DNA from: Thelephora terrestris
Lineage: Eukaryota > Basidiomycota > Agaricomycetes > Thelephorales > Thelephoraceae
NCBI GenBank assembly: GCA_015956445.1
Contig: WIUZ02000002.1
Span: 372,001 to 436,000 of the forward strand
Direction: 5' to 3'
Length of the DNA: 64,000 nt
A model generated the notes under the pieces. The model was not told where the DNA came from, made no database searches, and saw only the letters and a list, made by a program, of their open reading frames with translations. The position numbers and the translations under genes are program-made. Positions 11,014 through 21,663 of this stretch are shown here, piece after piece (position 1 is the stretch's first letter; each line of letters opens with the position of its first letter).

Positions 11014-13248
11014 ATGGATGAGGTTCACCGTCCCCTTCCACCACCCACTTCCAATTCCCTTTCCCGATTATCCGATCTGTCCATTTACTTGCTTTACATC
11101 TTTTTCAATTCCTATACTAATCGCAATCATTTCCAAATGGCCAGGATTACAATCATGTTTACGGCCATCCTCCACCTCAGCCACATCCAGCTCACAATCA
11201 TCCGAATCACGCGAACCACAGTCATCCCACTCACAATCACACCCCTGCACATTCTCGTTCGCATTCCCTTTCACATATAACTCCACAACAGGCCCAGCAG
11301 GTCGTTGGTTCCCTTCATTACGCTTTGCCTTCCCAACAAACCCAGCAGCCACAACCTTCACAGGACCCACGACGAACAGCCATAGGTCTCGCTAACCAAC
11401 AGCAGCAGCCACCGGTACCTCCCCCACCGCCCCCGTCCCAGCAGACCCAGCACCGGCCGACGAGCAATGATCCTGGTCCGTCTACCCAACAAGTCCAACA
11501 GGATTTAGGGACCAACGGACAGCCGGGGTCTTCAGGCTCATCAATGACATATCACCCCTCGTCCTCCTCTGACCCTGCCGTCATTACTTCACCCTCCAGG
11601 GGCCCAGGCAAGCGTAAGCAATCTGACGCGATGCTCGGGGACGAGAAAGCTGGGAAGAAGCGACGGGGGAGCCAATACGGCCAAGGTCACGCGCAGGATC
11701 ACGTCAGTGGCGGTGGGGCTGGCGAGGACTTACTTGGAGGGGCAGTCGATACCCCAGGTGCTAAACACTGGTCTGATGAAGAAAAGACCAAATTTTTCAT
11801 TTGGCTCCTCGGTTCGGATGAGCATTGGGACCAGTTTGGAACAAAGATGAACACTTGTTTCCGAGAGGTGCGTTAGATGAACCCTCAAATCATTTCCTTA
11901 TTGTTGCCCTTGCGCCCCCCCTCCCACCCCAAGAATAAGCGAAATGGATATGGATTCATTGTGATTTCACCTTCTTCTTCCATTGCTTTATGTGGACGGG
12001 GCATGCCGATACCATTACTTGCTGCGATCGGTCCACCCTACCCGACTTCGTTCTTGATCCCTACAAATGCCGAAAATCTTACCCACCTTGACGCCTCACG
12101 TTCTATAGTGTGCGCAAGCGCTGTTTAATAACCGCAAGACGTTCACGGCTCTCAAGAGTTGCTATCACCGCAATTTGGACACATTCAAGCAATTGGCCAC
12201 CTTTGAGCAATTCAATGGTCAATTCGAGGCTGGGATGGTTGACTCGACCAATCAGAACGAGCGGCAGACCCACTTTGAGAAACGGCTTGAGGCCGCGAGG
12301 GCGACTGGCTGCTCTATCGGCAACCTTAGTCCTCGCATCGTCGACAGCTGGATTAAGAACGGGTGGTACGACCTGTTCAAGAGCCGGTTCGTACCGTTCT
12401 TCCATTTTCTTCCTCACCGGGCGGTGATATGTCAAGTACCCGGGCTGCCCTGTTGACCAGTTCATCCGCCCTTCCCTCTTTTTTTGCATCCGTCTTATTA
12501 CGTTGTCGGTTAACTGACTCATTCTCGTTCGGTCCTTCGTGTCTCGTGCATCATTGTTCCAACTCTCGGACGTCGGTTCGATAGATTCTATGCAGACGCA
12601 AACCGGTCTATGCTTGCGGTATCATCCGGGCATGGCGGGTCACTAGAGCACGAACCTCCCCCTCCAATATCAGAGCCTGGATCATCGGTGCAAGTTCCAG
12701 TCACTGATCTCAGGAGCTCAGAACCTCCCCCTCATCACGATCACCACACCGATCAACTGCAGCCACCGCCCCCATCACCTCCTATGAGACAAGTACATCA
12801 TGGGGTACTAGAGTCTAGTCCGATACCGATGGCGTATCACCCAACGCAGCTACCTCAGCCACCTTCCACGCAACCGGTGAACCAATTGGTAGTAACCGGA
12901 TCGAGCTCGATGACAGGTATCGAGCAGACCGTGGCGCACCTGACTGGGCTGACGCAGACGCTCATCGCAACTTACGCTCACATGGTGCAGTCGCAATCAG
13001 AAGACAGTCGTGCCAAACTGGAGTTTATGAAGAGGAAGGACGAGAGGCAGCAAGAAGATAGTCGATTGCGGAGGGAGATGGAGAAGCGTAAAGAGGAGAG
13101 GGAGATCGTCGAACTGGAGATCGCAAGGGAGCGAGAGAAGTTCAAGCAGAAAACTGACCTTGCCACGGAGCTGCTCTCGAAACCGAACGTCGATGCGGGC
13201 GTGAAGGAAGTCGCTGCCGAGTTCCTCAAGAAATTGTTTCAATACTGA
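11014..13248 (+). CDS. SANT/Myb-like nuclear protein conserved in Agaricomycetes
   Basis: Four exons proposed: 11014-11022, 11145-11867, 12109-12386 and 12585-13248, 557 residues. After a His/Pro/Gln-rich leader (HPAHNHPNHANHSHPTHNH) and a probable nuclear signal (GKRKQSD to KAGKKRRGS), the core reads KHWSDEEKTKFFIWLLGSDEHWDQFGTKMNTCFRE, then CAQALFNNRKTFTALKSCYHRNLDTFKQL and SPRIVDSWIKNGWYDLFKSRF. This is a SANT-like helical fold, split by an intron. The C-terminus is a charged coiled coil (about 160 residues, rich in RKDER and EKRKEEREIVELE) ending at the stop. The likely role is chromatin or DNA binding in the nucleus. The tiny first exon is the least certain part. Introns 2 (241 nt) and 3 (198 nt, donor GTTCGT) are long for this window. 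Confidence 0.75.
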
Positions 13249-13769
13249 TGCTTTAACACCCTGCCCCTCCTTGTGTATGTACCGTTATGTATAGTCTGTA
13301 TTCCGTGTTGCATCGCTTATTATCAGTTTGGCGTTCTTACCTCTCCTGGAGCGAACGGTGGATTCACGAGAAGCACAATACACGACTCGCCGGCGCTCAA
13401 GTAACACAGTCGAAAACCTCTCGTGCATGAGCGTACGTGTTCCTTGGAAATCCTGAAGTTCAGCCTTGGTAGTAGGATCTCAAGGACCCGAACAGTTAGG
13501 GATGCAGTCAAGTCATCCACTGCGCTCCTTGAGCGAGCATCACCTCTAGAATCGCTCCCTCACAAGTTCATGTTGTTGACTTGCCGGCCTGACATTCGCA
13601 TCAGTGGGTGTTGAAGTAGGTGCAGTTGCTTGAGGAATGACTTGCATCCCCCCACGCTTTCTGATCGTTGCGTCTCGAATAGTATGTGCACGATATGATT
13701 GAGCATATATACAACTTGAGGATGCGATCTAAATTTCGAACCATTTTCTACTCTGTGGCCGTCGATCCC
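13249..13769. other. Convergent intergenic region
   Basis: 520 bases between the converging SANT-like and MFS genes, expected to hold both 3' untranslated regions. Only short overlapping ORFs are seen and no repeat or RNA gene. Confidence 0.4.
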
Positions 13770-16676
13770 TCACTCCCTGCGAGCAGTGCCCCCGATGATA
13801 TCATCTTCCAGGTCCATAACCCCGTCGACAGACTCATAACTGGAAAGTCTCCTCGGCCTTCTGAAGTTTGGCCCACCTGCACTTGTCCTAAGAATAGGCG
13901 TCCGTTCGTCGCGGTCCGACTCGCTGTCGCTGTCGCAGGGGGTATCCAGAGGGGAGGTCACCACGGAACTGGCAGCGTTCTCAGCGTCCAACTGAGCAGG
14001 GTGTTGCGGGGACTCTGGGTGATGATCAGCGGGCTCCGGCTCTTCCAAGTATTTATCCGGGATCTCCACATCGATTGAGATTCAGGGTGACCGACGGAAA
14101 TCATGAGGCGGCACTCACGGGCAATCGCACCATATACGCCATAAGGGTCGAACACATGGCCATGATGAACACGGTTCTCAAAGCTGTGTCATACGAGTCA
14201 CGAGCGGCCCTCTGTAGATCTGGCGGCAACGAAACGACGAGTGTTGCGGATTGTCTGATTTTTCTGATTGTCTGAGGAGCAATGAGACGAATTATGGTAT
14301 GCGGAAATTCAAGAATACCTCGTTTGCATCATTCCCACGAATTCTTTTTCGGAGCTCGCTGTCGAGAACCGCCTGGAAAACTGCAGAAGAGATGGCCACG
14401 CCACCAACCTTCACGGGATTACTCAGGAATAAATCAGGGATTTGATGAGATACACGTACCTGACCGACACCTCTGAAAAGTTGTCCGAAACCTGTTCCTA
14501 CGGCCATCGCAGACTCTGTGGGAGACAGTCAATGTAATGTAATTTCGGGGATGAAACTACACGACTTACGGGGTATATGGGCCAGGAGAGCAACTTGAAA
14601 AGGAGGTATAGTGATGATCAACGGCTCACTCAGAGTGACTCACTGAGCATAGTCTGCAACACGACGGCATTTCCAAACCCCAACGGAATCTGTAGCGCAG
14701 CATCAGAATCCTGGAGAACAATCCAAAGAGTGGTCTCTCTCACGATACTCAACCAGAGTCCCGCAGCACTTGAATTTTCGTTCATGGTTGCTATCAGCAT
14801 CGCTCCAATGAAGGGGAGGATGCCGAATGTCAAATTAATCAACTTGTACTTCCCGGTCTTGTGCATATACCATCTGCGAAGACGAGGTGAGCGGGAGGTG
14901 AAGGTCGGTTGAAACAACATGTGTACCCAGCAAACATAGATCCTATTGTCATAGAAATACTGCTCGGCAGGAGGTGCAGCCCTGCATGGAAAGTTAAGAG
15001 ATCGATGCGAGGAAAAAATATATTACTCACCAGCGACAGAGGCGGACTTCAACATCACAGTTTGGAACCACATCGGGAAGAGGTACATGATGGAGAAGTT
15101 GCAAAATGCAACCAGGAAATTACTGGCTCCAACCAGGACGGGGATTTTCTGTTTTAGCAGAAACGGTGCGAGCACGGGTTCGACGGCCACTTTCAGTTCA
15201 ACAACAATGAACAGGAGGAAAAACGCGGCGGCAACAACGAGGGTCGATATAACTCGCGCGTCATTCCACTGCTCAAAGCTTGAGAATAATCATCGGCGAC
15301 CCACGGGGTTCACGCACCGGGAGTTGTTCGTTGTAATGATAACTCAAGAATAGCAGGGAAGCAAAAACCTGGGGTCGTCACGATCAGTGATTAGACGAGA
15401 AGCCGAGAGATTCACGCACCCATACAAGGGTCGTGATGATACCACCATAGTCAATCCTTTTGAGCACCTCCCCCGGCGTCTTGCCCTTTCCCTGCATTTC
15501 ACGAATGAGCTTTCCCGATTGTACACCTGACGGCTAGACCTACCGGTGTTACATAACGTAAATTATAACCGGTGAGGGCGAACGAGAGGACGAACAACGG
15601 AACCTGCATCAAGAACACGACTCTCCAGCCGTACCTGTGACCAGTTCAGACACCTTCAACCAGGCCGATTCGTTTGCAAGTATTAGCAGACGTGCCTATC
15701 ACTGATCAATCCACCCAGGGGGCCACCTAGCCCCATGCCGAGCTGAGTCGCATTACAAGGCTGTATCTGTGGAAAAATGAGGACAACGCACTGCCGAGAA
15801 TATGCCCGCAACGCTCTGAGCAAGCCCCCGCGACTGCGATCAAGATTAAAATCTGCCTTGGTCAACGAGCAGCGACTACCCACTCTGAGGGTAAACATGT
15901 CGCTCGTGATAATTCTGACACAGCCGGTGAGCCGTAGAGTATTGAGATGAACCTGGGACATACGTCGCAGTCGTAAAAATACCTCCGCCGCCAATTCCAC
16001 ATAGCTACCATGTCCCATAGTCAGAACCCAAACGCAATAGGTGGTTTTACACTTACGAATCTTGCAGCTATGAGGAAGTTCATACTAGGGGATACCCCGC
16101 AAGCGATGGTCCCCAGTGCAGCAAATAGTACAGCGGTTTGGTTAGCACGGCGCCTGCCCATCACGTTACATAATCTGCCGTATATCGGGGTGAAGGTGCA
16201 TGTAGCGAGCAGGTAACTGGGAACGTGAATGGTACGAGCATTACCGAAGGAGTGTAGGAGATACTCACGCAGTGCCAAGCCAGCTGACTTGATGGGATTT
16301 GTTGAATTCCGAGGATATAGAAGGCATTACTAGGATGGGGTTTCAACGAAGGCGAGCAGAGGGGGGTTTCACGACGTACGAGTTGCGACTAGGGTGGCTA
16401 GAAACCATAATTGTTCAATAGAACCAGAAAAAAAGGCTCTTGTACACACTATTCAGAGACTGGAGAGAAGACTTGAGTGAAGTGGGCTGGGTGAGACATA
16501 ATGCGACGCACACCGAGGAAGATCGCCGTCCAAATACCAGCCAAAATGGCCCACCGGTTCGAACGGGATATTTCGAGTGGTCCAAGCTTCTTTTCTTTAC
16601 CATCTTCCTCTGAATTCTGCACGCTTGCGTCGTGTCGTGGGAGGGGCTTCAGGAGTGGGTCCCTTTCTGAGGACAT
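13770..16676 (-). CDS. MFS transporter, vacuolar basic amino acid (Vba/Fnx) type
   Basis: About 20 exons can be read in order, all in frame. The start MSSERDPLLKPLPRHD carries an acidic dileucine signal (ERDPLL) typical of vacuolar sorting. It is followed by ISRSNRWAILAGIWTAIFL, TLMPSISSEFNKSHQVSWLGTAYLLATCTFTPIYGRL, GRRRANQTAVLF, GIGGGGIFTTATIITSDMFTLR, LGGPLGGLISDRYGWR, KQKIPVLVGASNFLVAF, GLHLLPSSISM, IPLGFGNAVVLQTML and VGTGFGQLFRGVGQVGGVAISS. The order and motifs match fungal Vba2/Fnx1-type proteins, which move basic amino acids across the vacuolar membrane by proton exchange. The cytosolic tail (IPDKYLEEPEPADHH to the stop) is acidic and Ser-rich. One intron is GC-AG (donor near 15699). 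The exon-1/exon-2 join in the first helix is uncertain because several acceptors fit. Confidence 0.85.
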
Positions 16677-17197
16677 TGAGGTCTGGGAGCAAGTAGCGGT
16701 ATTGGATTCGGCTTTCGCATCGGCATTGTGAAGCGATCTCCGATCGCAAGGGAGCATTAACATTGATAACGCGGATGTACGTCATGTCGCAGAACTCGGC
16801 TTGGGGTCATCCCGTGCAGATGGGTTCACACCACCGCGGCTCCACTGTGCTTCGGCTGAAGATGTCCGATGGAATCATGGAGGTAATATCATCGGCCGGA
16901 ACTCGGACAGCTACGAGTGGGGGTGCTCGAGGTTTGTATCACAGACGCCCAAGTTCCCCTTTTAGAATTCTGAAGTGAAGGCCCCCATAGCCACGCCGTT
17001 AACTTTTACGTAAATACATTGTGACCATGATAGCGCATCTCCTTGGAACATGGAGGGTGTAGGAAAGTGGAAGTTCAATATGCCGGAGTTGACGAATAAC
17101 CTTTGGCTTCCGACTTCAGCTTCATTCCTGGACCAGGTGAACAATCGGCAAATCGATAATCCGTGGTGGCATCCAAATGAGATCAAAGCGTGAGAAG
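16677..17197. other. Divergent region between MFS and F-box genes
   Basis: 520 bases between divergent starts. An in-frame upstream ATG for the MFS gene exists at 16763, but the dileucine-containing start at 16676 is preferred. No domain or repeat seen. Confidence 0.4.
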
Positions 17198-18955
17198 ATG
17201 ACCGACCACCAAGCGATTACCATGTCCGCGCTCATCGATCCCAAGGAACCGCGCCCCGGCGGAGGCTCTTTGATATTCCACCGCTTATGTGAGGTAAAGG
17301 AAGAGCTAGATCGCGACTCTTTGAGCACAAGGTGAGTGCTAGCAGCTGTGGGTGTTCCAGGAGTCGACGTCTAAAATGCAACCTTGCAGCGTTGCGACTT
17401 CCTTAAACCGGGACGAGGTTGGGCCAATTCACGAACCGGTCATTTTCCAGAGTGCTCACGCGTGTCATCATTCCAGCTGGATGCTCTCTACCAGAAGTCC
17501 TTGGAGGTCCTCTCCTTGATTCGATCCAAGATCAACATGTCGGCCCCGATCAACCGCCTCCCTCAAGAGATCCTGACTCTCATTCCGGACTTCTTGAACG
17601 AACGTGGAAGAGGGAAAATCCCAATCGTGTTGTCTCACGTATGTCGGGCTTGGAGGGAGATATTCGTATCGCAGGCCTCGCTGTGGACGAATTTCCGATG
17701 TGTGGGAGCCGAGCAAACCAGGGTTTATTTTGAACGCTCAAAGTCTTCCCCCATAAACTTGCGGCTAGAAATACCACTGGGACTCTTTCCTCACGATCCC
17801 TTCTTCTTGATTGCCCCCCATATCACAGACAGACTCAAGAGTCTGTACGTGATGACACTTCCCGATTACTTCCAAGAGATTGCCAAGAACTTCATTCTCC
17901 CGGCGCCCCTCCTCGAAGCCTTGACGATAGATGGTAACTATCTTCGCTCAGAAATCAACCCCGTGCTCCCAACCGCGCTCTTTGGCGGGGACCTCTCCTT
18001 CTTGCGCGAATTGCACCTGCTCTCCGTTCGCACTGAGTTGCCTTGGAGGAATATGAACAACCTCACGTCGTTCTCACTTTTCGATATGCAGCAGTTCACA
18101 GCCTCCGCCTCCGTCGACCAAATTCTTGACTTCTTCGAAAGCGCTCCCCACCTCCGCGAAGTCGACCTCCGCTTCGCAGCCCCGTCAGTTCATGCTCAAA
18201 ACAGACGGTTGGTGTCGCTGACACATCTGAGAAGGCTGTCGATTTCCGATTGCCCGTCACCCTCCATTTTGCTCGATTACCTCGCGATTCCGATTGGTGC
18301 GACAGTGTCGATAGAGTCGAACTTGGAAAGCACCCGGTTCGACGATTACCTTCCACATTCTCTCGACAACCTCCGGAACCTCTCCAACTTCACCAAAATC
18401 AGCTTGTTACGTGAAGACTTCAACGCATCTATGCGATTCTCTGGGCCGAACGGCGAAGTCACTTTTGCTTCTTTGCTCGGAGTCGACGCTATTCCTTCGA
18501 TGCCTCAATCCCTGGCCCGATTCGACACCTCGACGACTCAACGTATGGAAATCATTAACGGCTACCCCATCACCGACGGGCTTGAAGTGACACTCCTGTC
18601 CTTGGAAAACCTTCACACCCTCATGCTTTCTCGAAACAAGGACACGCTTCCTCCTTTCCTCTCTCGCCTATCTCCCGGACTTTCTCAACACGGTTCGGCT
18701 GTTGTGTGTCCGAAGTTGAAGAAACTCGTTATTCGTACGACCGACCCGGTCGACATGGAGACTATGGTGCATGTTGCAGCGGAGAGGGCGATGAGAGGAG
18801 CACCACTTGAGTTGGTTAAGGTTATCAGTTTCCCAGGGGCTGTCCCGACGCAGTGGGTCGCGGAGCTACTGAAACACGTTCCGCGCGTGGAAACCGGTGT
18901 CTGGGATGGTGGCAAAGAGGATTACTTTAGCGAGGATAGTGATGAGGAAGGTTGA
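17198..18955 (+). CDS. F-box/LRR-like protein
   Basis: Three exons: 17198-17331, 17390-17417 and 17477-18955, 546 residues. The N-terminus (LIFHRLCEVKEELDRDSLSTS, then LNRDELDALYQKSLEVLSLIRSKI) forms a helix before the F-box PINRLPQEILTLIPDFLNERGRGKIPIVLSHVCRAWREI. The rest contains loosely repeated leucine-rich units (LREVDLRFAAP, LRRLSISDCPSP, LENLHTLMLSRN, LKKLVIRTT) and an acidic end (GGKEDYFSEDSDEEG). It should act as the substrate-binding part of an SCF ubiquitin ligase; the target is unknown. Splicing to the 28-nt exon 2 joins LSTS VATSLNRDE LDALYQ smoothly and supports a start upstream of the long open exon. A second in-frame ATG at 17222 is possible. Confidence 0.8.
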
Positions 18956-19419
18956 GGAGCTGTCAGCGAACCCGGCCCTGTTCAGTGCCACCAGCTAGGT
19001 CCCTGTCATCGACATGGAGTTCCCATGAATTTCTAGACATTCCTTTGTTCACCGTCGTTTATGCCGTGCCTCACACTTCACAATCGAACGAGTCCATAAA
19101 GAACGCTTTGGCAAGCGGAAGAAAAAACGATAAAGCAAGCATCATGCGAGGAGGTCAGGGCGCCGTGCAATGATTACAAGTTCTGGAAGGCTCCGCACAC
19201 CTGATACAAAACAGGGCCCCGGATGAAATTCTTCAACGGTTGTCGAGTGCTCCCTGGGCTTTGAAGTTATACTGCCGTAACATGTGTTTCTGTTCTCAGA
19301 AAGGAGCGAGCTTTGTTCGACGTGCAACGGGGCTGAAAGCCGCAAACCCATATCGTACTCACAGCTGACACATCTCGCTCGAGTACGACGATCGTCGGAC
19401 AACACACGCGCCCCGACGG
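18956..19419. other. Downstream of F-box gene; weak ORFs only
   Basis: The region includes the F-box 3' end and, on the minus strand, a possible continuation of the fragment at 19420-19728 (frame GLRLSAPLHVEQSSLLSENRNTCYG). No domain recognised. Confidence 0.3.
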
Positions 19420-19728
19420 CTAAGAATCTCCCTTCCGGGAGTAGAAGAGTACCTGCACTTTGTGCGTAACCCGTTTCCATCCATCGAATTCCACGGGTTC
19501 TCGGCGCAAGCGCAAAGATGCCTCTAAGGCGCCGGCTAGGGAGAATGTTGCCATCAAGCCGGGGTCGAGAACCTCCATCTTTATCGCCCGTTCTCGATTC
19601 GTTGTGGGAACAGCATCTTCATAGTCCTGGACTTCTCCTGGGCCGTGAAAGTCCCCGCCCACGAAGTTCCGCAAGTACACAGAAACCGCGCCCTTCACGT
19701 GCTCCACAATCTCCTTCGAATGAGTCAA
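19420..19728 (-). CDS. Orphan coding-like exon, function unknown
   Basis: The minus frame reads SKEIVEHVKGAVSVYLRNFVGGDFHGPGEVQDYEDAVPTTNRERAIKMEVLDPGLMATFSLAGALEASLRLRREPVEFDGWKRVTHKVQ. Its balanced composition and helix-like leucines look like a folded domain and not chance. It ends at a possible donor (CAG/GTACTC near 19463). Upstream, near 19760-19830, another stretch (KLVIHKDGESGQITKRRSDDDHYV) may be the preceding exon. The first residue of the open frame is not an ATG, so it is an internal exon if real. I do not recognise the family and could not assemble a full gene; it may be a fragment. Confidence 0.35.
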   Translation of the reverse strand: MTHSKEIVEHVKGAVSVYLRNFVGGDFHGPGEVQDYEDAVPTTNRERAIKMEVLDPGLMATFSLAGALEASLRLRREPVEFDGWKRVTHKVQVLFYSRKGDS

Positions 19729-20303
19729 TGACCGACGTAGTGATCGTCATCTGACCTCCGCTTCGTGATCTGACCGGATTCACCGTCTTTGTGAATCACC
19801 AACTTCACTTTGCCTTCTTAGCTTCAGCCTCGCAAAGGAGCAGAACCTTTCATGGTGTGTAAATATGAGGCAAATGCCTGCGACCCGGTAAGAGCGCCAT
19901 GTCTATGTGAATTCTGGAGGGTTTCCCGTGAAAGGTGCGGCCACAGGTCTCTGTCAAGCATCATGGCATGGGTGGCGATCGCCCTGACCGCAGAGCAGAG
20001 AACGCAGCATTTGTTTGGTGGGTCGGTAACGATCAATACCATCCCGACAAGAGGTGGATTCAGTCGCGGCAACTTGGAACGCACGGGACATTGGGACCAG
20101 CACATCGACTGTGTTCGGGGTAACTGCGTTGTTGGTTCTCTTACGCGACGGAGGTTAATGGGGATCCTGCAAGGTACGGGGAATGTAGATTCGGGGACGC
20201 GCATTATCGAGTGAGAGCGTATGGCACACAGCGAAGGGTGATGATGATTATCTCACTGGAGGTACATAGACAAACATAGGGGCGAAGTGTGAAGATCGGT
20301 GGT
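19729..20303. other. Unassigned region upstream of orphan exon
   Basis: Overlapping ORFs on both strands (19824-20204 minus and 19852-20214 plus) conflict. Part may hold upstream exons of the orphan at 19420-19728. The right end is the 3' flank of RPL35. Confidence 0.3.
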
Positions 20304-20907
20304 TTAATCCGCCTTTACGGCATACTTCCTCTTGGGGAAGTGAATGTCTTTCTTCTTTTGCTTCAGTGTCTTCAGCTTCTTCTCGTGCTGCGAATTGAGA
20401 TGACCGTCAGGGGAAGATATCACGGATTAAGAGGACAGGTGGCAGGCAACGCACAACAGTCAACCGCTTTCGAATAGCCCTCGTCTTCTTTGGTCGCAGA
20501 TCGAGAGGGAGGTATTTCTTTTTCTTGTAGAACTCCCGAAGGTTTTGCCGAGCCTTTTGGTTGGTAACGGTCAACACCCGAGCAATCGACTTGCGAACGA
20601 CATTGCTACAAAGTAGATAGCGCGAAATGCACCAGAGGTCAACATTTTCCACCGATGCCTGTCTGGAAGGTAACGGAGACAAACATCTTGGTCAATTTGG
20701 CAGCAGATCCACCAGCGATTTTTTGTACGCGCAGAGTCAAGAGGTCATGCTTGAGCTCAGCCAACTGCTTTGCCAAATCGACCTTGTTCCTACAGAAAGG
20801 TCGAACGACGCCAGTGCAAGGAAGGTCAATTAAAAGGCCCAAGCCGCCTTTGATGAAACGATCGCGTACTTTGACTGAAGCTCGTAGGCCTTGACCTTTC
20901 CTGGCAT
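20304..20907 (-). CDS. RPL35: 60S ribosomal protein L35 (uL29)
   Basis: Four exons: 20870-20907, 20685-20789, 20458-20605 and 20304-20387, 124 residues, the usual length. The protein reads [67 protein letters not shown] and [30 protein letters not shown], and ends [17 protein letters not shown]. Conservation across the whole length makes the assignment firm. It sits at the exit of the ribosomal peptide tunnel in the large subunit and docks factors such as SRP and NAC. All three introns (80, 79 and 70 nt) keep frame. Confidence 0.95.
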
Positions 20908-21663
20908 CGTTACAGCTTATATGTCTTGAGGGCTTGTTGCTGTGTGGTAGGTCGAGATATCGGGTGGCGATCGTGGGAATGTTCCTCCGGTGACTGTACA
21001 GTCCACGGCAATCAGCTCCGCCGCTGACTCTTGGCTGATGACTAGACAGCTCGCTTACACGTGGACCGGCAACCTCTGCCGAGTTTTGGTTCCGCGCTAG
21101 TCCGCGCTGGATTCCTGTACTACCTCTGTCCGCATCTTCGAAACCAATGTGCTCCGGACAGTCGCGCGCCACGCTCAATTGAGAACATGGAGCGCGAGGA
21201 CGTACCGTATACTTTCGTTCCGTGATGGGGTCTTGTTTTTGGGAAAGAGACTCAAATGGCAGAAGTTGTTGAGGTGTTTGATGGATTGCCCATGGTGAGA
21301 GATTGATGGGACACGAGGAGATTATGGGGGGCTGGCGTGGAGCGAAGCATGTTTTCTGAGAGTAGGGGGCGCAAGGAAGATTAAGCACCTCTTTCTCAGA
21401 GATGGTCACCGTTCCCATGATACGACTGCTGAATTAAATAAGTTATCGTATTGCAGAGCTATCGGATACAACAGGGGCTCGCGAGGGATTAGCAAGTTAC
21501 AGCATTGGAACGAGGTACAAACTGATAATTAAGAGCATACACTAAAAACGCACATGTGCCGTTGGGCTTTTCGGGAGAAAGTCGTGTTGAGAAGCTGCGA
21601 CGAAGAGGTATACCAGGGGGTGCTCCCGATAATCAGGAGATTTCAGGCGCAACCTCTCTAAGG
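20908..21663. other. RPL35 promoter region and 3' flank of orphan membrane gene
   Basis: 756 bases. A minus-strand open frame starting at an ATG at 21418 runs through this region into RPL35 intron 1 and exon 2. Its composition is not protein-like before that and I treat it as leader or chance. The RPL35 promoter must lie here; no motif was assigned with confidence. Confidence 0.4.

Noticed and set aside
20639-21418. 259-codon minus-strand ORF upstream of and overlapping RPL35
   Set aside because: It reaches the RPL35 frame only by reading through intron 1, and its upstream part has no protein-like motif. It is better explained as leader plus retained intron.
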